Positions 61,224-64,000 of a DNA stretch of 64,000 bases are shown in pieces. The notes under the pieces are model-generated. The model was not told the origin of the DNA. It did not search any database and saw only the letters and a list, made by a program, of their open reading frames with translations. A program made the translations under genes and the position numbers. How positions within the stretch are numbered: the stretch's first letter is position 1; the number at the start of each line of letters is the position of its first letter. Source of the DNA: Ignavibacteria bacterium UBA2360 (GTDB taxonomy: Bacteria > Bacteroidota > Ignavibacteria > Tepidaquicellales > OLB5). The DNA is taken from the NCBI GenBank assembly GCA_002344125.1, contig DDTQ01000011.1, positions 124,001 through 188,000 of the forward strand, given 5' to 3'.

Positions 61224-63350
61224 TCAGAACTTAATATCCAATTGCAGAGAAAAGCGGTTTTTGAGATCACCCATAACTTCATCATTACCTGAGCCGGTAG
61301 ATTTCGCGCCATCGATTATTGTTTCGGCGTATTTTGCTGAGAGCTCAAGGAACTTATAAGGTCTGTATTTTACCATCAGGTACCACCTTCTGCCTTTGCC
61401 GTACAAGCCCTGGTTAGAAACTACACCGTTTAGTTCGTTTTCATATTCATAGATTCTTGAGTCGTATGAGTCTGTCTGAAAAATAATAAATCTTCCGTCA
61501 AGCACTATATCTCTTACCGGCACTAGCCTGAAATCAGAAAAGAACATCAGACCTTTTTGCGAGGTGCTGTATCCCTGGTAATCTACAAACACATATTCAA
61601 ACCTGCTGCGCACCCTGAAGGTTTTAAAAATATCATAATCAAACTGCAGCCTGTAATTTGTCTGGCCCCTATCGTAGATCTTTTCTTCAGTAAGTCCGTT
61701 TGATGTAAATATCTTAGTTACATCCTCTTTGATCTCGTTCTTATACTTTGTGTATAGAGTTAAATTGCGGCTTACATTCCACTGAGTATATGTCATGAAA
61801 TCTCTGCCGGATGTTGGCACCGGATTGTAAAATGTTGCATATGGAAATTTATACTGGTCATAATACGCGTTAATTACAGCAAGTTTACCAATTTTGAAAC
61901 GGATGCCGGAATATATGCCAAATTCATTCTGCGATACGCCGCTTTGCTCGCCAAAACCATAGGAATGAAGGCTGATGAAATTCTTGGGATAATTCCTAAC
62001 CATAAAAACAACATCAGCAATTTTATAGAACAGGAATTTAACACCTGTAACGCCTCCAACAATATCGGTGTAACTTCTTGTCCACTCCCCAAAAACGTTT
62101 ACGTTTTTGAAGACTATGTCATAATCAACGCCCAAAGCGTTTGATTTAGATCCTGAAAAATCGTAAAGACCCTTATACTCAAACGGTTTGCTGTATTCGC
62201 TGTTATAATAGGTCAACCCGATCTTTGTTGTCCCGAAAAATTTTGATTCATAAAATAACCTGCCGCCATACAATTTTTCTCTGCCGGCGTTTTTCCGGTT
62301 GATCTCTGATTGTGTTCTGTGATAACCATCAATATAGTCACTCGAAAGCTGGTTAAGTGTAGTATCAATTGAAGCGTCTATGCTGTTGTTTGAAAAGAAC
62401 CCGAAGAGGCTGATATCGCCAACGGATGTAGGCAGTTTTAATTTACCGGCGACGCCGCGGAAATACTGAACTTCGTTTACGGAGTTGTAGGAATCAATGC
62501 CATCGCCCTTTTTCTTCATGCCTGAAACCGCATCACTGCTTTTTGAAAATGAATAAGAGCCCCAGAGAGTAATACCCTGTCCGAATTCTAGTGTATAGTC
62601 ACCAACAAGCAGTTGATTGAGAATCAAACCCGATTTCATTTCGGCGAAACCGCCAACGTGATCGGCCCAGTTAAGCTCACCCGGATCTTTTTCAGCCAGT
62701 AAACTGCCTGTAAAAATGTACCCTGCGTTCGCGTATTTTGCAATTAGGCGGGTATAAAATTTAGGCCGCGGACCCAGGTATCTTACAGGCGGCAGGTATC
62801 CCCTGCTTGGCTGAAGGTCATTGCTGAAGCGCGTACGCATTTCAAAATTGATCCTGTTGAAAAATCCTTTTTTATTATCGCGCAGCTTCTGAATTACACC
62901 GAATTCATCTTTTACGAAATCTACTGTCGAGCTTTTTACTATAACAAATTTCTTTATCTTTTCATATGTATCGTCATCCATACCTTCAACATATCTAAGC
63001 TCCGCTATGGTATAGAACTTTATGTTCTTAACCCTGTATTGCAGAATTTTGGTAGCAATAATAGCATCAACATAGGGTATCTTTTGCAGATCATTGGAAC
63101 TTGCAGAATTCAGATCAACAGGGTTGGCTTCAAGCTGCAAGAGCTGCTCAAGCAGTTTAGAATCTTCAGCATCCTCAGTCTGACTTTCCAGCAGGTTTTC
63201 AATATCTCCGCTTTCGCGGGCATCCACAGTATCACCTGTTACTTTTACGCTGTCAATAAGCTGCCGCGTGGAATCACTTTGCGCGAAACCGGCTGAAATT
63301 CCCAATAAAATGAGAAATAACGGAATTATGTATTTTAAGTAATTAAGCAA
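61224..63350 (-). CDS. Helix-hairpin-helix domain fused to outer-membrane-like barrel
   Basis: A 708-residue protein with a signal peptide (to about 23). A ComEA-like helix-hairpin-helix pair (about 75-140) has VDLNSASSNDLQKIPYVD and YVEGMDDDTYEKIK. A long strand-rich region follows (about 160-708) with many aromatic alternating strands and a terminal FSLQLDIKF, as in outer-membrane barrels. HhH domains bind DNA in ComEA, so a DNA-uptake or DNA-binding role is possible but is only inference. The start is TTG. Confidence 0.72.
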   Translation of the reverse strand: MLNYLKYIIPLFLILLGISAGFAQSDSTRQLIDSVKVTGDTVDARESGDIENLLESQTEDAEDSKLLEQLLQLEANPVDLNSASSNDLQKIPYVDAIIATKILQYRVKNIKFYTIAELRYVEGMDDDTYEKIKKFVIVKSSTVDFVKDEFGVIQKLRDNKKGFFNRINFEMRTRFSNDLQPSRGYLPPVRYLGPRPKFYTRLIAKYANAGYIFTGSLLAEKDPGELNWADHVGGFAEMKSGLILNQLLVGDYTLEFGQGITLWGSYSFSKSSDAVSGMKKKGDGIDSYNSVNEVQYFRGVAGKLKLPTSVGDISLFGFFSNNSIDASIDTTLNQLSSDYIDGYHRTQSEINRKNAGREKLYGGRLFYESKFFGTTKIGLTYYNSEYSKPFEYKGLYDFSGSKSNALGVDYDIVFKNVNVFGEWTRSYTDIVGGVTGVKFLFYKIADVVFMVRNYPKNFISLHSYGFGEQSGVSQNEFGIYSGIRFKIGKLAVINAYYDQYKFPYATFYNPVPTSGRDFMTYTQWNVSRNLTLYTKYKNEIKEDVTKIFTSNGLTEEKIYDRGQTNYRLQFDYDIFKTFRVRSRFEYVFVDYQGYSTSQKGLMFFSDFRLVPVRDIVLDGRFIIFQTDSYDSRIYEYENELNGVVSNQGLYGKGRRWYLMVKYRPYKFLELSAKYAETIIDGAKSTGSGNDEVMGDLKNRFSLQLDIKF

Positions 63351-63731
63351 TATTTCTTTTGGATAATTTATAAATATAGAGAAAAATTTTCAAAGGTTAT
63401 AAGGATATATTAGCCCATAAATATAGCAACTGAAGAGCCTGTATAGACGCGCCGCTGGCGCGTCTCTGCGGATAGATATTGCAATTTCTGTGGTGTTAAT
63501 AAAATCCCCCATCGCAGTTATATCGTTTTTCATTCTCCGTCCCAAGTTTCTACTTGGGACGGAATGTGTAAACGAAGCTAATGCTTCGCCTCATCATCAG
63601 GCAGAAGCATGGTCATTACATAAAAAAACCGGCAGGTGTTATAAACCTGCCGGGTTATATGCGTTCCCAAACCGGAGCTTGGGAACAAGAAATACATTCC
63701 CATCACAGTGTTTGAGGACGGGAATAATATA
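63351..63731. other. Intergenic hairpin cluster
   Basis: No gene is seen in this gap. It holds AGACGCGCC-GCT-GGCGCGTCT (63445-63465), CCGTCCCAAGT-TTCT-ACTTGGGACGG (63537-63562), the terminator stem at 63629-63653, and GTTCCCAA / TTGGGAAC (about 63663-63686). A short GAAGC/GCTTC stem follows near 63573. These are typical of mobile palindromic repeat families. Confidence 0.75.
63629..63653 (-). terminator. Terminator of the edge T9SS gene
   Basis: CCGGCAGGT / ACCTGCCGG with a 7-base loop. On the minus strand it is followed by TTTTTTT, about 80 bases after the stop at 63732. Confidence 0.8.
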
Positions 63732-64000
63732 CTACTTCACCAGTATCATTTTTTTGGTCTGCATAAAATCCCCCGCAACCAGTGTATAGAAATATATTCC
63801 GCTCGAAAGTCCTGTGCCGTCAAGATCAACATTATAACTGCCGGCACTCATAAATCCATCTGTATGAACCTGAACAAGCTGTCCGGATGAATTGTACACC
63901 TTTAGGCTGACAAAACCATCCTTAGGAATTGAAAATTGTATATTGGTGGTTGGATTAAACGGATTTGGATAATTTTGTGATAAAGAATATGTTTCAGGGA
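63732..64000 (-). CDS. T9SS cargo protein, C-terminal fragment (cut by window edge)
   Basis: The last 88 codons of a minus-strand gene whose start lies beyond the window. It has LSQNYPNPFNPTTN at the start of the visible part, VSLKVYNSSGQLV, AGSYNVDLDGTGLSSGIYFY and TKKMILVK at the end, a complete type A sorting domain. The upstream catalytic or binding domains are not visible. Confidence 0.88.
   Translation of the reverse strand, partial: PETYSLSQNYPNPFNPTTNIQFSIPKDGFVSLKVYNSSGQLVQVHTDGFMSAGSYNVDLDGTGLSSGIYFYTLVAGDFMQTKKMILVK

Overview
The window looks like chromosomal DNA of an AT-rich, Gram-negative member of the Bacteroidota/Chlorobi/Ignavibacteriota group, most likely an Ignavibacteria-type organism. 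The evidence is nine proteins ending in a type A type-IX-secretion (T9SS) sorting domain with the QNYPNPFNP-type signature, TonB-dependent receptors, a BtuG-like surface lipoprotein beside a BtuB-like receptor, TAnnTTTG-type promoter elements, and frequent TTG/GTG starts. I see no prophage, insertion sequence, CRISPR array, tRNA or rRNA.

Layout. 0-8 kb: the start of an S9 peptidase (cut by the edge), an unknown helical protein, a WlbA/WbpB-type sugar dehydrogenase, RecG, a CPBP protease, a small secreted protein, and a polyprenyl-phosphate sugar transferase with a small membrane partner. 8.1-11.3 kb: a minus-strand operon of glycosylasparaginase-like hydrolase, an amidohydrolase-fold protein that has lost its metal ligands, and a small membrane protein. 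11.4-28.2 kb: an exported-protein island with an S15-like hydrolase, an M28 peptidase, a choice-of-anchor-J protein, a giant multidomain protein and three YCF48-like propeller proteins, all with T9SS tails, plus a UDP-GlcNAc 2-epimerase. Two of the propeller genes are recent mosaic duplicates separated by a truncated relative of the giant gene. 28.3-30.7 kb: an NfrB-like glycosyltransferase with a putative outer-membrane partner.

30.9-34.3 kb: plus-strand tsaD, mgtE and a PAP2 protein. 34.3-46.25 kb: twelve minus-strand genes behind a clear cobalamin riboswitch with a terminator-type expression platform. They are a BtuG-like lipoprotein, a BtuB-like receptor, a Uma2 nuclease, a DUF6580-like transporter component, MetH, a ParE/RelE toxin-antitoxin pair, a BFD-like ferredoxin, an UPF0200-like kinase, dCMP deaminase, cobalamin adenosyltransferase and a second propeller lipoprotein. 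Capture, import, adenosylation and use of B12 thus sit in one block, and this is the most coherent system here.

46.6-53 kb: a DprE1/DprE2-like pair, a bacterial deoxyhypusine-synthase-family protein, YdcF, NusB and a UMF1 transporter. 53-64 kb, minus strand: an outer-membrane protein, a T9SS beta-helix protein beside a large TonB receptor, a thioredoxin-like protein, a GT9 glycosyltransferase, endonuclease III, a helix-hairpin-helix/outer-membrane protein, and the tail of another T9SS cargo gene.

Intergenic space is rich in short perfect palindromes of several families. Some overlap stop codons and one pair lies in frame inside a gene. All assignments come from reading motifs in the sequence; no database search was run.
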